A stretch of 64,000 bases of DNA from Vibrio xiamenensis. GTDB taxonomy: Bacteria > Pseudomonadota > Gammaproteobacteria > Enterobacterales > Vibrionaceae. This document shows, in pieces, positions 1-10,224 of the stretch. Where the stretch lies: assembly GCF_900100015.1 (NCBI RefSeq), contig NZ_FNDD01000001.1, positions 62,001 through 126,000 of the forward strand. Direction: 5' to 3'. Both the position numbers and the translations under genes were made by a program. The notes under the pieces are model-generated. The model had not been told where the DNA came from. It saw nothing but the letters and a program-made list of their open reading frames with translations, and made no database searches. How positions within the stretch are numbered: position 1 is the first letter of the stretch; every line of letters starts with the position of its first letter.

Positions 1-328
1 TTATCCAACTAGCGCGATTATATAATTCTTGTGAAAAGCCGACGCCTGCAGTTAAACGGTTGCTGTCCATAGTGTGGTTGCCAAGCGCATTTTCGTAATT
101 GGCACCAGTGTAATCATAGCTGGCAGTTAAGTTAATTTGAGGCAACAAAGTGCTGCGGCTCGAATTGATCGCTTCAAAAGCAGAATCGCGCTGTGCGGCT
201 GCGTTAAGGAGCGTAGGATCATTATCTTTTGCTTGGCTATAGATTTCGGCGAGCGTATCTGCAAATGCTGAAGTCGTGCAAAGGCCGCTAATTGCAGCGC
301 TAATCACGAGAGGAAGCAGTTTTTTCAT
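1..328 (-). CDS. tolC: Outer membrane efflux protein TolC, N-terminal part (cut by window edge)
   Basis: Only the first 109 codons are in the window; the gene runs off the left edge on the minus strand. The protein starts MKKLLPLVISAAISGLC and has a typical signal peptide, with likely cleavage after ...SAFA near residue 23. The mature part DTLAEIYSQAKDNDPTL is the usual TolC start. TolC forms the trimeric outer-membrane channel used by tripartite efflux pumps and type I secretion. The ATG is preceded by an AGGA-type ribosome site. It is divergent from nudF, as in other gammaproteobacteria where tolC sits beside nudF-yqiB-cpdA-yqiA-parE. Assignment rests on this N-terminus and on gene order. 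Confidence 0.88.
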   Translation of the reverse strand, partial: MKKLLPLVISAAISGLCTTSAFADTLAEIYSQAKDNDPTLLNAAAQRDSAFEAINSSRSTLLPQINLTASYDYTGANYENALGNHTMDSNRLTAGVGFSQELYNRASWI

Positions 329-528
329 AGGTCCTATTCCTGCCTAATGCTTATAAGTTGTCGGTTTGTCGAGAGTTTAACTCAAATCGCTGTGAATTTA
401 CTCAAAACTTTGTAAATTTTTACATTTAGTTGACCAGTTGTACAATATATTTCTCAGTCAAATAGATAAAATTATTGTGATGAATTTAAATATTCTTATA
501 AAAAATATATAAAAAGTTGAGCGAATCC

Positions 529-558
529 TTGGCAGTCAAGCGTGTATCTAAGTAGACT
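529..558 (+). promoter_or_regulatory. Possible nudF promoter in the tolC-nudF divergent region
   Basis: The 256-base gap between tolC and nudF is AT-rich. TTGGCA (529-534) and TAGACT (553-558) are 18 bases apart and would start transcription about 20 bases before the nudF ATG. The match is moderate and was picked by eye. No other clear element was seen in the gap. Confidence 0.3.
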
Positions 559-584
559 GTAAGATTCACTCAGTGAGGTATCAA

Positions 585-1214
585 ATGCAACCGTCCGACC
601 CGCAAGCAGAGAAGTTTACGTCGCAAGATGTTGAAATTATCTCAAAAGAGACAGTGTTTAGTGGCTTCTTTAAGATGGTCAAGTACCGCTTTAAGCATAA
701 GCTTTTCGCCGGAGGTTGGAGCCAAGAAGTTGAACGAGAGCTTTTCGTACGCGGCCATGCTGCAGCGCTACTGCCTTATGATGCCGTTCGCGATCAAGTG
801 GTTATCATCGAGCAGATTCGAATTGGAGCACTTGAACATCGTAATCCTTGGCAAATGGAGATCGTTGCGGGCATTATTGATACTCAAGAATCCCCAGAGC
901 AAGTGGTTCGCCGCGAAGCGATGGAAGAAGCAGGCATACAAGTAGGGCAGGTTGAGAACATTACTTCTTACTATCCTTCTTCGGGGGGCTGCTCTGAGCA
1001 ACTGGATGTTTTTGTCGGTGAGGTAGACGCTAGCCTTGCAAGTGGTATTCATGGGTTAGACTATGAAGGGGAAGACATTCGAGTTCATGTGGTAAGTCGT
1101 GAGCAGGCTTACCAATGGGTGCTGGATGGCACATTTGAAAACGGGGCGTCGATTATTGCTTTGCAATGGTTACAACTCAACTACGAGCGACTGAGAACAC
1201 AATGGCTGAAGTAG
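585..1214 (+). CDS. nudF: ADP-ribose pyrophosphatase (Nudix hydrolase)
   Basis: NudF hydrolyses ADP-ribose to AMP and ribose 5-phosphate. The 209-aa product carries the Nudix box at about residues 96-118 (G-x5-E-x7-R-E-x2-E-E-x-G, seen around ESPEQVVRREAMEEAGI). The ATG at 585 is chosen over an in-frame GTG at 573 because GAGG lies about 7 bases before it. The 3' end overlaps the yqiB start by 13 bases, suggesting translational coupling in a nudF-yqiB-cpdA-yqiA unit. Length and position next to tolC match the enterobacterial gene. Confidence 0.93.
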   Translation: MQPSDPQAEKFTSQDVEIISKETVFSGFFKMVKYRFKHKLFAGGWSQEVERELFVRGHAAALLPYDAVRDQVVIIEQIRIGALEHRNPWQMEIVAGIIDTQESPEQVVRREAMEEAGIQVGQVENITSYYPSSGGCSEQLDVFVGEVDASLASGIHGLDYEGEDIRVHVVSREQAYQWVLDGTFENGASIIALQWLQLNYERLRTQWLK

Positions 1215-1642
1215 CATTTAAAAAACCATATCACGTTGATTTCGCAGAGCTTATGCGTACATACGAAACCAACTATGCCAAATTACGTGCGTTGCTGCCA
1301 AACCAGCCTAGTGTTGGTGATGTGCGCTGCTACCAAGCGGCAAATATGGCTTATCAGCTAGAAGTGGGAGAGGTCACAAAGTACACAACTTTGGTGGATA
1401 TTTGTCAAAGTGATGACGTTGCTGTCTTTCCATTGCCGAAAATGTCTGTCAGGCTCTATCACGATGCTCGAGTGGCGGAAGTGTGCAGTAGTGAACACCT
1501 TAAGCGAGTTCAAGCTCGTTACGAATATCCAAACGATAAAATGGTTCAAAAAGACGAAAAAGCTCAATTAAATCGATTTCTCGGCGATTGGCTTTCCTTT
1601 TGTTTAAGACACGGCATCAGCCGAACATCTTTAGGTATTTAG
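1202..1642 (+). CDS. yqiB: DUF1249 family protein YqiB
   Basis: A 146-aa cytosolic protein of the YqiB/DUF1249 family, function not established. The conserved N-terminal pattern is visible: Y-x-V-D-F-A-E-L-M-R-x-Y-E-x-N-Y-x-K-L-R-x-L-L-P, then a central YTTLVDI segment. The ATG at 1202 is preferred over a TTG-type upstream start because family members begin about here and it sits inside the nudF end. No signal peptide or membrane segment is seen. Its constant position between nudF and cpdA is the main clue and does not reveal a role. Confidence 0.88.
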   Translation: MAEVAFKKPYHVDFAELMRTYETNYAKLRALLPNQPSVGDVRCYQAANMAYQLEVGEVTKYTTLVDICQSDDVAVFPLPKMSVRLYHDARVAEVCSSEHLKRVQARYEYPNDKMVQKDEKAQLNRFLGDWLSFCLRHGISRTSLGI

Positions 1643-1655
1643 TCAGGTTTTAGTT

Positions 1656-2477
1656 TTGAAAGTATCGTCAAGCTCAACAGAAAATCGCAGTATCAAGCTG
1701 TTGCAAATCACGGATACCCATCTTTTTGCACCCGCTGATGGCAGCCTGCTTAGCGTCAATACTCATGACAGTTTTCTCTCTGTGGTCTCGGCTATCATGG
1801 ACAGAAACGTTGCATTTGATGCCATTTTGGCCACCGGTGATATCTCACAAGATCACAGCGAAGCGTCGTATCAGAAATTCGAGCAAGGCATCGCTCCGTT
1901 GGAGAAGCCGTGTTTCTGGCTGCCTGGTAACCATGATTACAAGCCTAATATGGGCTCGGTGCTACCTTCTAAGCAAATTCAGCCAGTAGAACATGTGTTA
2001 CTTGGCGAGCATTGGCAGATGGTGCTGCTGGACTCTCAAGTCGTCGGTGTGCCGCATGGTCGTTTAAGTGATCAGCAACTGGCGCTGCTTGACGACAAAC
2101 TCAGTGCACATCCGCAAAAGCACACTTTAGTACTGTTGCATCACCACCCGCTTTTAGTGGGTAGCCAATGGCTCGATCAACATACGCTCAAAGATGCGCA
2201 AGACTTTTGGCAGGTTGTCGAAAAGCACAGCAATGTCAAAGCGATTTTATGTGGTCACGTTCATCAAGATATGGACAAACTGCACCATGGTGTGCGAGTG
2301 ATGGCGACGCCTTCAACCTGCGTGCAATTTAAACCTAATTCAAACGATTTTGCGTTAGATCCGCAATCTCCGGGTTGGCGCGAACTTGAACTGTTTGATG
2401 ACGGCAGCTTAGCAACCGAAGTGAATCGTTTGGAATCTGGCTGTTTTCAACCTGACTTTACTTCCGCAGGCTACTAA
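1656..2477 (+). CDS. cpdA: 3',5'-cyclic-AMP phosphodiesterase
   Basis: CpdA (Icc) hydrolyses cAMP to AMP and so lowers CRP activity. The 273-aa protein has the class III/calcineurin-like metallophosphoesterase motifs in order: D-x-H (20-22), G-D (61-62), G-N-H-D (91-94), H-H-H (162-164) and G-H-V-H (200-203), which bind two metals. The start is a TTG at 1656 with AGG about 8 bases upstream; no better ATG precedes the first motif. It lies 13 bases after yqiB and 2 bases before yqiA. Confidence 0.93.
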   Translation: MKVSSSSTENRSIKLLQITDTHLFAPADGSLLSVNTHDSFLSVVSAIMDRNVAFDAILATGDISQDHSEASYQKFEQGIAPLEKPCFWLPGNHDYKPNMGSVLPSKQIQPVEHVLLGEHWQMVLLDSQVVGVPHGRLSDQQLALLDDKLSAHPQKHTLVLLHHHPLLVGSQWLDQHTLKDAQDFWQVVEKHSNVKAILCGHVHQDMDKLHHGVRVMATPSTCVQFKPNSNDFALDPQSPGWRELELFDDGSLATEVNRLESGCFQPDFTSAGY

Positions 2478-2479
2478 GC

Positions 2480-3061
2480 GTGAAGCCATCGTTACTGATT
2501 TATGTCCACGGCTTTAATAGCTCTGCCAAGTCGCACAAGGCGCAGGTAATGGCACAATATTGTGCTCAGCACCGCCCAGATATTAAAGTGATGGTACCAA
2601 CGCTTGCCCCTTATCCAGCCGCCGCTGCTCAGCAATTGAAGCAATTGATTTTAGAGCACCAGCAGGATTACCGAATTGGATTAGTCGGTAGCTCCTTGGG
2701 CGGATATATGTCCATTTGGTTGAATCACCTATTTGCAGTTCCTGCGGTGGTGGTGAATCCGGCAATTCGACCTTATGATTTATTAGTTGATTATCTTGGG
2801 TCGCAAGTAAATCCATATACCAACGAACACTATGAGCTCAAAATTGAGCACATGGACGAATTGAAAGCGCTGGATGTCGCGCAAATTACTCATCCGCAAA
2901 GTCTGTGGCTACTGCAACAGCAAGACGATGAGGTACTGGATTACCGCCAAGCGGTTGAGAAATTATGTGACGCGAAACAAACCGTGGAAGCGGGAGGCGA
3001 CCACAGTTTTGTCGATTTCGAACGCTATCCGCAATCCATTATTCAATTCCTCCAACTTTGA
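2480..3061 (+). CDS. yqiA: YqiA family alpha/beta-hydrolase (esterase)
   Basis: A 193-aa small alpha/beta-hydrolase of the UPF0227/YqiA esterase family. An oxyanion-type YVHGFNSS segment (8-15) and a nucleophile elbow G-S-S-L-G (70-74, Ser72) are visible. A C-terminal GGDHSF carries the likely catalytic His. The E. coli homologue shows activity on short acyl esters, but its physiological substrate is not settled. The start is a GTG at 2480, 2 bases after the cpdA stop. It is probably the last gene of the nudF unit, because 215 bases separate it from parE. Confidence 0.9.
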   Translation: MKPSLLIYVHGFNSSAKSHKAQVMAQYCAQHRPDIKVMVPTLAPYPAAAAQQLKQLILEHQQDYRIGLVGSSLGGYMSIWLNHLFAVPAVVVNPAIRPYDLLVDYLGSQVNPYTNEHYELKIEHMDELKALDVAQITHPQSLWLLQQQDDEVLDYRQAVEKLCDAKQTVEAGGDHSFVDFERYPQSIIQFLQL

Positions 3062-3276
3062 AGAGCCTTGAGGGAAAAGTCATAATTTTGTGAGTTACTC
3101 GCGTCTCTCTCTTGACATCAGCCAGTCTCTTCCAGACTATGTTTCACCTATACTTTCGCAGCGGGCAATGCTGAAAGACTCAGCACTTTTGTGTCATTTT
3201 TTAAGCGATACCTAAAAAAACTTCATAAACGACCTGCAAAGTAACCATTTTTGTTTCTACGACGATAATCCGTATT

Positions 3277-5160
3277 ATGACTGAACAATATAATGCTGGA
3301 GCCATTGAGGTTCTTAATGGCTTAGAACCAGTACGCCGCCGTCCTGGTATGTACACGGATACCGCGCGACCTAACCACTTAGGTCAAGAAGTCATCGATA
3401 ACAGCGTCGATGAAGCGCTAGCCGGTCATGCAAGTAAGGTGCAAGTAATCCTGCATGAAGACCAGTCTCTTGAAGTAATAGATGACGGTCGAGGCATGCC
3501 TGTCGATATTCACCCAGAAGAGAAAGTGTCTGGGGTGGAGCTTATTCTGTGTAAGTTGCACGCAGGGGGTAAGTTCTCCAACAAGAACTATCAATTTTCA
3601 GGCGGTCTGCACGGTGTGGGGATCTCAGTTGTAAACGCGCTGTCTAAACGCGTTGAAGTCACTGTTCGCCGTGATGGTCAGATTTACGATATTGCTTTTG
3701 AGCATGGCGACAAAGTTTCTGACCTTACCGTAACAGGCACCTGTGGTCGTCGTAATCGTGGTACCAGTGTCCATTTCTGGCCTGAGGCCAAATATTTCGA
3801 CTCGGCGAATTTCTCTGTGACTCGCCTAGCCAACAATTTACGCGCCAAAGCGGTATTGTGTCCTGGCCTTGAAATTACCTTTAGCGATAGAGTCAACGGT
3901 AAAGAGCACCGCTGGTTTTATGAAGATGGTCTGAAAGACTATCTGATTGAAGGTGTGAAAGAGTTTCCGGTATTACCGGATGAGCCGTTTACTGGCGAAT
4001 TCTTGGCTGAAACGGAAGCTGTGACTTGGGCAGTGATCTGGCAGCCAGAAGGCGGCGATATGATCACTGAAAGCTATGTTAACTTGATTCCGACCGCACA
4101 AGGCGGTACGCATGTGAACGGCTTACGTCAAGGCCTCTTGGATGCGATGCGTGAATTCTGTGAGTTCCGTAATCTACTTCCTCGCGGGGTGAAATTAACT
4201 GGTGATGACGTCTTTGACCGCTGTTCTTACGTTCTGTCAGTGAAAATGCAAGATCCGCAGTTTGCCGGTCAAACCAAGGAACGTCTGTCTTCGCGTCAAG
4301 CGGCGGCGTTTGTTTCCGGTGTGGTTAAAGATGCGTTCAGTTTGTGGCTCAATGAAAAACCACAACTGGCCGAGTTACTGGCGGAAGTGTGTATTTCTAA
4401 CGCTCACCGCCGTATGCGTGCGGCCAAGAAAGTGGTGCGTAAGAAAATTGCATCAGGCCCAGCACTGCCGGGTAAATTGACCGACTGTTCACAACAAGAT
4501 CTTAGCCGCACCGAACTTTTCTTAGTGGAAGGTGATTCGGCAGGTGGTAGTGCGAAACAGGCCCGCGATCGCGAGTTTCAAGCCATCATGCCGCTGCGTG
4601 GTAAAATTCTAAACACTTGGGAAGTTTCGGCAGACCAAGTGCTCGCATCTCAAGAAGTACATAACATTTCTATTGCTTTGGGGATTGACCCTGACAGCGA
4701 CGATCTGAGCGGTTTGCGCTACGGTAAAGTGTGTATTCTTGCCGATGCGGACTCGGATGGTTTGCACATCGCGACGTTGCTGTGTGCGCTATTTACCCGT
4801 CATTTCCCAGCGCTTGTTGCGGCTGGTCACGTTCACGTGGCGATGCCGCCTTTGTATCGTATCGATTGTGGTAAAGAGGTGTTTTATGCGCTTGATGATG
4901 GCGAGAAAGAGGGCATTATCGAACGTTTGAGCAAGAAAAAAGCCAAAATCAACGTGCAGCGATTCAAAGGTCTGGGTGAGATGAATCCGCTTCAATTGCG
5001 TGAAACCACCATGGATCCGAATACCCGTCGTTTGGTGCAATTAACCATCGATGACGATGAAGCCACCAACGAAATGATGGACATGCTACTAGGTAAAAAA
5101 CGCGCGGATGACCGCCGTAACTGGCTACAACAGTACGGTGATATGGCAGAGGTACAATAG
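3277..5160 (+). CDS. parE: DNA topoisomerase IV subunit B
   Basis: ParE is the ATPase subunit of topoisomerase IV, which with ParC decatenates replicated chromosomes. The 627-aa protein shows the GHKL ATPase motifs (DNSVDEAL near 41, DDGRGMP near 69, GGLHGVGISVVNALS near 109). The TOPRIM metal site follows (LVEGDSAGGSAKQARDR near 413 and DADSDG near 488). Length fits the ParE rather than the longer gammaproteobacterial GyrB type. parC begins directly after its stop. The 215-base upstream gap has a perfect TTGACA at 3112 and a TATACT at 3149, but not at normal spacing to each other, so the promoter is unresolved. Confidence 0.97.
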   Translation: MTEQYNAGAIEVLNGLEPVRRRPGMYTDTARPNHLGQEVIDNSVDEALAGHASKVQVILHEDQSLEVIDDGRGMPVDIHPEEKVSGVELILCKLHAGGKFSNKNYQFSGGLHGVGISVVNALSKRVEVTVRRDGQIYDIAFEHGDKVSDLTVTGTCGRRNRGTSVHFWPEAKYFDSANFSVTRLANNLRAKAVLCPGLEITFSDRVNGKEHRWFYEDGLKDYLIEGVKEFPVLPDEPFTGEFLAETEAVTWAVIWQPEGGDMITESYVNLIPTAQGGTHVNGLRQGLLDAMREFCEFRNLLPRGVKLTGDDVFDRCSYVLSVKMQDPQFAGQTKERLSSRQAAAFVSGVVKDAFSLWLNEKPQLAELLAEVCISNAHRRMRAAKKVVRKKIASGPALPGKLTDCSQQDLSRTELFLVEGDSAGGSAKQARDREFQAIMPLRGKILNTWEVSADQVLASQEVHNISIALGIDPDSDDLSGLRYGKVCILADADSDGLHIATLLCALFTRHFPALVAAGHVHVAMPPLYRIDCGKEVFYALDDGEKEGIIERLSKKKAKINVQRFKGLGEMNPLQLRETTMDPNTRRLVQLTIDDDEATNEMMDMLLGKKRADDRRNWLQQYGDMAEVQ

Positions 5161-7434
5161 ATGTCAAACGAGATAGTCTACGACGGCGTTGAGCAGTTAC
5201 CACTGCGCAAGTTTACGGAAGACGCTTATTTAAATTATTCCATGTACGTCATTATGGACCGTGCCTTGCCATATATTGGTGATGGCTTAAAACCGGTTCA
5301 GCGACGTATTATTTATGCGATGTCGGAGCTGGGTCTTTCGGCGGCCGCGAAATACAAAAAATCCGCACGTACCGTTGGTGACGTGCTAGGTAAATATCAC
5401 CCACATGGTGATTCGGCTTGTTATGAAGCTATGGTACTAATGGCGCAGCCGTTCTCATATCGTTATCCGCTGGTAGATGGTCAAGGGAACTGGGGGGCTC
5501 CGGACGATCCGAAATCGTTCGCTGCAATGCGTTATACCGAAGCAAAATTATCTAAATTTGCTGAAGTTCTTCTCGGGGAGCTCGGTCAAGGTACGGTGGA
5601 ATGGCAACCTAACTTTGATGGCACGATGAAAGAGCCACAAATGTTGCCATCACGCTTACCACACATTTTGCTTAACGGCGTGACCGGTATTGCTGTGGGT
5701 ATGGCGACCGATATTCCGCCACACAACGTGCGTGAAGTGGCCGATGCTACTGTGCATTTGATTGATAATCCTAAAGCGGAACTTGGCGAAATCATGGGTT
5801 TTGTGAAAGGGCCAGATTACCCAACAGAAGCTGAGATTATTTCGCCGCAAAGTGATTTAGAGAAAATTTATCGCACTGGTCGCGGTAGCGTGAAAATGCG
5901 TGCAGTTTGGCATAAAGAAGGCAACGATGTGGTGATTACTGCATTGCCGCATCAAGTGTCAGGCGCGAAGCTACTTGAGCAGATCGCTGCACAAATGCGC
6001 GCGAAAAAGCTGCCTATGGTTGAAGACTTACGTGATGAGTCTGACCACGAAAACCCAACTCGTATCGTTATCGTTGCACGCTCTAACCGTGTTGATTGTG
6101 ACTTGTTGATGAATCACTTGTTTGCATCAACTGAGCTCGAGCGTAACTACCGCGTTAACCTCAACATGATTGGTCTGGATAATCGACCTCAAGTTAAAGG
6201 TTTAGTTCAGATCCTAAGCGAGTGGATTGAGTTTCGCCGTGCAACGGTTCGTCGCCGTTTGCAATATCGTCTTGATAAAGTACTGGCGCGTTTACACATC
6301 TTGGAAGGTTTGCTGGTGGCTTACCTTAACCTGGATGAAGTGATTGAAATCATTCGTAATGAAGACGAGCCAAAAGCGGTATTAATGGCGCGCTTTGGTA
6401 TTACTGACATTCAAGCTGATGCCATTTTGGATACGCGTTTGCGTAACTTGGCCAAACTTGAAGAGATGAAAATCCGCGGCGAGCAAGACGAACTGGAAAA
6501 AGAGCGTGCGAAACTTGAGCAGCTGCTTGGCTCTGAAAAACGCCTCAATACTCTGCTCAAGAAAGAGATCAAAGCGGACGCTGAGAAATTCGGCGACGAT
6601 CGCCGCTCACCTTTGGTTGAGCGTGAAGAAGCCAAAGCGATGACTGAACGTGACCTGATTCCAAGTGAACCAATCACGGTTGTGTTGTCTGAAAAAGGCT
6701 GGATTCGCCACGCCAAAGGTTACGATGTTGACCCAACTAGCCTGAGTTATAAATCCGGTGACCAGTACCTTTGCCATGCGCGAGGTAAGAGCAACTTGCC
6801 TGCGGTATTCTTGGGCAGTGACGGTCGTAGTTACTCACTAGAGTCACACTCTTTACCATCGGCGCGTAGTCAAGGTGAGCCAATCACTGGCCGTTTGAAC
6901 CTTAATGAAGGCAGTTCGATTCGCCACGTGGTCATGGGTGAAGAAGATCAACTGTGGTTAGTTGGTTCAGATGCGGGTTACGGTTTTGTGTGTAAAGGTA
7001 GCGATCTGTTGTCGAAAAACCGTAGCGGTAAAGCGCTAGTGACTCTGCCACAAAACTCAGAAGTGATGACGCCAAATCCGATTGCGAATATCGACCAAGA
7101 CGAGATTCTGGCAATCACTAACCAAGGCCGTATGTTGCTGTTCCCGCTGAAAGATTTACCCCAATTAGGTAAAGGTAAGGGTAATAAGATCATTAACATT
7201 CCTGCCGCAAAAGCGAAAGAACGCGAAGAAGTTGTGTCGCATCTGCTTGCTTTGCCGCAAGGCAGTTCCGTGACCTTGTATGCGGGTAAACGTAAGCTTG
7301 GGCTTAAACCATCGGATCTAGATAACTTCCGTGGTGAGCGTGGCCGTCGCGGTAGTTTGCTACCAAGAGGCTTACAGCGTGTGACCAATATTGAAGTGGA
7401 ATTACCGAACTCAAGTTCTGACGAGCAAGAATAG
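5161..7434 (+). CDS. parC: DNA topoisomerase IV subunit A
   Basis: ParC cuts and rejoins DNA in topoisomerase IV. The 757-aa protein has the breakage-reunion domain with catalytic Tyr near residue 125 in AAMRYTEA. The quinolone-determining stretch [11 protein letters not shown] contains Ser85 and Glu89, the residues usual in susceptible strains. A long coiled coil (about 435-480) and a C-terminal beta-pinwheel follow. The ATG abuts the parE stop, so the two are co-translated. An intrinsic terminator follows the gene. Confidence 0.97.
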   Translation: MSNEIVYDGVEQLPLRKFTEDAYLNYSMYVIMDRALPYIGDGLKPVQRRIIYAMSELGLSAAAKYKKSARTVGDVLGKYHPHGDSACYEAMVLMAQPFSYRYPLVDGQGNWGAPDDPKSFAAMRYTEAKLSKFAEVLLGELGQGTVEWQPNFDGTMKEPQMLPSRLPHILLNGVTGIAVGMATDIPPHNVREVADATVHLIDNPKAELGEIMGFVKGPDYPTEAEIISPQSDLEKIYRTGRGSVKMRAVWHKEGNDVVITALPHQVSGAKLLEQIAAQMRAKKLPMVEDLRDESDHENPTRIVIVARSNRVDCDLLMNHLFASTELERNYRVNLNMIGLDNRPQVKGLVQILSEWIEFRRATVRRRLQYRLDKVLARLHILEGLLVAYLNLDEVIEIIRNEDEPKAVLMARFGITDIQADAILDTRLRNLAKLEEMKIRGEQDELEKERAKLEQLLGSEKRLNTLLKKEIKADAEKFGDDRRSPLVEREEAKAMTERDLIPSEPITVVLSEKGWIRHAKGYDVDPTSLSYKSGDQYLCHARGKSNLPAVFLGSDGRSYSLESHSLPSARSQGEPITGRLNLNEGSSIRHVVMGEEDQLWLVGSDAGYGFVCKGSDLLSKNRSGKALVTLPQNSEVMTPNPIANIDQDEILAITNQGRMLLFPLKDLPQLGKGKGNKIINIPAAKAKEREEVVSHLLALPQGSSVTLYAGKRKLGLKPSDLDNFRGERGRRGSLLPRGLQRVTNIEVELPNSSSDEQE

Positions 7435-7465
7435 TAATACACTGATTACAGAATCGTTGTGATGC

Positions 7466-7494
7466 AAAAAAGCCCCTAACTTAGGGGCTTTTTT
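7466..7494. terminator. Bidirectional intrinsic terminator between parC and degS
   Basis: AGCCCC and GGGGCT arms around TAACTTA are flanked by A-run and T-run, so the hairpin can end the converging parC and degS transcripts. Confidence 0.88.
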
Positions 7495-7527
7495 ATATTT
7501 GAAATTCAGACCATTTAAATGTTGGCG

Positions 7528-8592
7528 TTAATTTCTAGGATCTTCACCAACCGTCACGGTGAGAGTGATCTGTTTGCCTTTACGCAGCACGAGAACATCA
7601 ACCGTGGTGCCTGGGCGTAAATCGGTGACCAAATCCATCACGCTTTGGCGACCATGCACTTTTTCACCATCAATTTTTAGAATGATGTCTTTCTCTTGGA
7701 ATCCTGCTTTTGCCGCCGGGCCATTAGGATCAACGCCCATAACTTCAATGCCGCCTAGATGTTCATTACCTAAAATACGTTCCGCCATGGCGCTGATATC
7801 TTGGCCATCAATACCTATATAACCGCGTATTACGCGACCATCGGCAATGATTTTTTCCATGATTTTATTCGCTAGCTTAAATGGAATCGCAAACGAAATG
7901 CCGTAAGTTTCAAGTTCGGTCGCTTGTTGGAATGAAGCGGTATTGATACCGACCAATTCTCCGCGTGTATTGACTAGGGCTCCGCCAGAGTTACCTTCGT
8001 TGATCGCCGCATCTGTTTGAATGAAAGCTTGGCGACCATCCGCGCTGATGGAAGAGCGGCCAGTTGCGGAAATAATACCAAAAGTGGTGGTTTGCCCAAG
8101 GTTGTATGGGTTACCAATCGCCAGCACCACATCGCCGACTTTAGGGTTGTAATTGGGGTTGAGTGGAATGACCGGCAGATTGGTGCCTTCAACGCGCAGC
8201 ACTGCGATGTCGGTGCGGCGATCTTTACCTACAAGGTGCGCAGCCGCCGCTCGACCATCTTGTAGCGCAACGATAATTTGATCCGCTTGAGCGACAACGT
8301 GATAGTTAGTAATGATATAGCCTTTGTCGCTGACAATAACACCAGAACCCAAGCCTTGAGTTTTGAGCTCAGTGCGGTCATTTTCAGTGTATTTGCGGCT
8401 ATAGATGTTAACCACAGCAGGCGACGCTCGGCGCACAGCGGTATTAAAGGATATCTGCAGCGAGTCGTAATCTTTCCCACTACTAGATACTGCCGACGGC
8501 ATAATATGGGAGCGAAGGGAAGGTACAGATAACAGTAATACGGCTGCGGTGGCCAAGCCTAGTAACACAGATCGCAGAAGAAAATTAAACAT
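7528..8592 (-). CDS. degS: Inner-membrane-anchored serine endoprotease DegS
   Basis: DegS senses unfolded outer-membrane proteins in the periplasm and makes the first cut in RseA, releasing sigma-E. The 354-aa protein has one N-terminal membrane anchor (about 5-24), not a cleaved signal. The trypsin-like triad is His98 (TNYHVV), Asp128 (RRTDIA) and Ser202 (GNSGGAL). A single PDZ domain lies at about 260-345. One PDZ and the anchor separate it from DegQ/DegP. It lies downstream of degQ on the same strand, 135 bases away and after a degQ terminator, so it is probably separately transcribed. Confidence 0.95.
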   Translation of the reverse strand: MFNFLLRSVLLGLATAAVLLLSVPSLRSHIMPSAVSSSGKDYDSLQISFNTAVRRASPAVVNIYSRKYTENDRTELKTQGLGSGVIVSDKGYIITNYHVVAQADQIIVALQDGRAAAAHLVGKDRRTDIAVLRVEGTNLPVIPLNPNYNPKVGDVVLAIGNPYNLGQTTTFGIISATGRSSISADGRQAFIQTDAAINEGNSGGALVNTRGELVGINTASFQQATELETYGISFAIPFKLANKIMEKIIADGRVIRGYIGIDGQDISAMAERILGNEHLGGIEVMGVDPNGPAAKAGFQEKDIILKIDGEKVHGRQSVMDLVTDLRPGTTVDVLVLRKGKQITLTVTVGEDPRN

Positions 8593-8657
8593 ACCTTCCT
8601 CAAATAATACGGATGATTTAATGAATGCTGAAGAATAGCATTAGATTCAAAAATAAC

Positions 8658-8688
8658 AAAAGGACAGCGAAATATTACGCTGCCCTTT
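8658..8688 (-). terminator. degQ terminator
   Basis: On the minus strand an 11-bp arm with one G-U pair (AAAGGGCAGCG / CGCTGTCCTTT) is followed by TTGTTATTTTT. The wobble pair is only favourable in the minus-strand RNA, which supports degQ as its gene. Confidence 0.8.
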
Positions 8689-8727
8689 ATTCAGAACTTT
8701 ATTTTACTGAATTTAGTCCGTAGGTGA

Positions 8728-10095
8728 TTAACGAACAACCAGATAAATGGTTCTGTCTCCACGTTGAATATTCAGTGCCAAAATGCTTGGTTTTTTCTCT
8801 AACATCTTGCGCAGTTCAGCGAGGTTTTTCACGCGTTGGCGGTTTAGACCAATAATGATGTCGCCTTTTTTAAGTTGGTAGGATTCAGCCATTGAGCCTT
8901 TTTCTACCGAGGCAACTTTGACACCTTCAATGCGATCACTTGCTGTGGTATTGGTGAGCTCAGCGCCCGCTAACCCTTCATGAAGTTTATCTGCAGTGGT
9001 CTTAACATCGGTTTGTTCACCAAGGGTGACTTCAAACTCTTTGTTATCGCCATCGCGAATCACACCAAGTTTGACTTTTTTACCTGCACCTAGGGTGGCG
9101 ACTTTCGCTCGCAGTTCGCCAAAGGTATCAATGCTCTTTCCATTGACCGATACGATAATATCGCCGGCTTTTAAGCCTGCTTTATCGGCTGCGCTATCAG
9201 GCATAACTTGGCTAACAAACGCACCTTTGCTCGACTTGTAATTCATCGCTTGGGCAAGTTCGTTAGTGATTTCACTACCTTGAACGCCTAGCATGCCGCG
9301 TTTCACTTCACCAAACTCAATAATTTGTTCGGTTAAGTTTTTCATCATGTTGGATGGAATCGCAAAGCCGATGCCGATGTTACCGCCATTTGGGCCTAAG
9401 ATCGCGGTGTTAATACCGACCAGTTCGCCATTTAGGTTTACCAGCGCGCCACCTGAGTTACCGCTGTTAATCGCCGCATCAGTTTGAATGAAGTTTTCGA
9501 AGTTTTCGATATTCAGGCCACTACGACCAAGCGCAGACACAATCCCTGAGGTCACGGTTTGGCCGAGACCAAATGGGTTACCGATAGCCACGGCAAAATC
9601 ACCCACACGTAATTTGTCCGAATCGGCAATCTTAATTTGAGTGAGGTTTTCTGCTTTTTCGAGTTTTAGCAAGGCGATGTCTGACATTTGATCGCCACCG
9701 ATAAGCTCGGCTTTGTATTCACGACCATCGTGGAGCTGGACGCGAATTTTTTCTGCACCGTTAATAACGTGGTAGTTGGTGACTACGTAGCCTTTATCGG
9801 CGTTAATCACCACACCAGAACCTAACCCTTTGAATGGGCGTTCTTGCAGTTGTTCTGTCGGGAAATCTGGGCCAAAGAAGAAACGGAATTGTTCTGGAAT
9901 TTGGCGTTTTGAGACTTGCGTACCTTCAACAGCAATGCTGACGACCGCGGGAGTCACTTTTTCTAGCATTGGCGCTAAGCTCGGCACCTGCTCTCCATTA
10001 ACGGTAAGCGGAAGAGCCGCTGACGCTGGAAGAGGGGCAAGAATAGAACTTAAGCTTAGGGATAGGACGGTTAAAGCAAGCAAAGGTTTTTTCAT
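8728..10095 (-). CDS. degQ: Periplasmic serine endoprotease DegQ (HtrA family)
   Basis: DegQ is a periplasmic protease and chaperone that degrades misfolded envelope proteins. The 455-aa precursor has a signal peptide ending near residue 27 (PLPASA-A). The catalytic triad is His109 (TNYHVI), Asp139 (MSDIALL) and Ser214 (SGNSGGAL). Two PDZ domains cover about 255-345 and 365-450. Two PDZ domains and the soluble form distinguish it from DegS. GGAG precedes the ATG by 7 bases. A DegP label is possible, but the length and degQ-degS pairing favour DegQ. Confidence 0.92.
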   Translation of the reverse strand: MKKPLLALTVLSLSLSSILAPLPASAALPLTVNGEQVPSLAPMLEKVTPAVVSIAVEGTQVSKRQIPEQFRFFFGPDFPTEQLQERPFKGLGSGVVINADKGYVVTNYHVINGAEKIRVQLHDGREYKAELIGGDQMSDIALLKLEKAENLTQIKIADSDKLRVGDFAVAIGNPFGLGQTVTSGIVSALGRSGLNIENFENFIQTDAAINSGNSGGALVNLNGELVGINTAILGPNGGNIGIGFAIPSNMMKNLTEQIIEFGEVKRGMLGVQGSEITNELAQAMNYKSSKGAFVSQVMPDSAADKAGLKAGDIIVSVNGKSIDTFGELRAKVATLGAGKKVKLGVIRDGDNKEFEVTLGEQTDVKTTADKLHEGLAGAELTNTTASDRIEGVKVASVEKGSMAESYQLKKGDIIIGLNRQRVKNLAELRKMLEKKPSILALNIQRGDRTIYLVVR

Positions 10096-10224
10096 CTGAT
10101 AACTCCTATACAGTTAATGCTTTGTTTCTAATATTTGCTCAGAAAATTAGAATTCAATAAGCACCGACGAAAGTTATGACTCAAAAACCTTTGCAAAGTT
10201 CACGTTAAATCTTAAGTTCGTTTT

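Noticed and set aside
3112..3154. Complete sigma-70 promoter for parE from TTGACA (3112) and TATACT (3149)
   Set aside because: The spacing is about 31 bases, far too long, so the two elements do not belong together.
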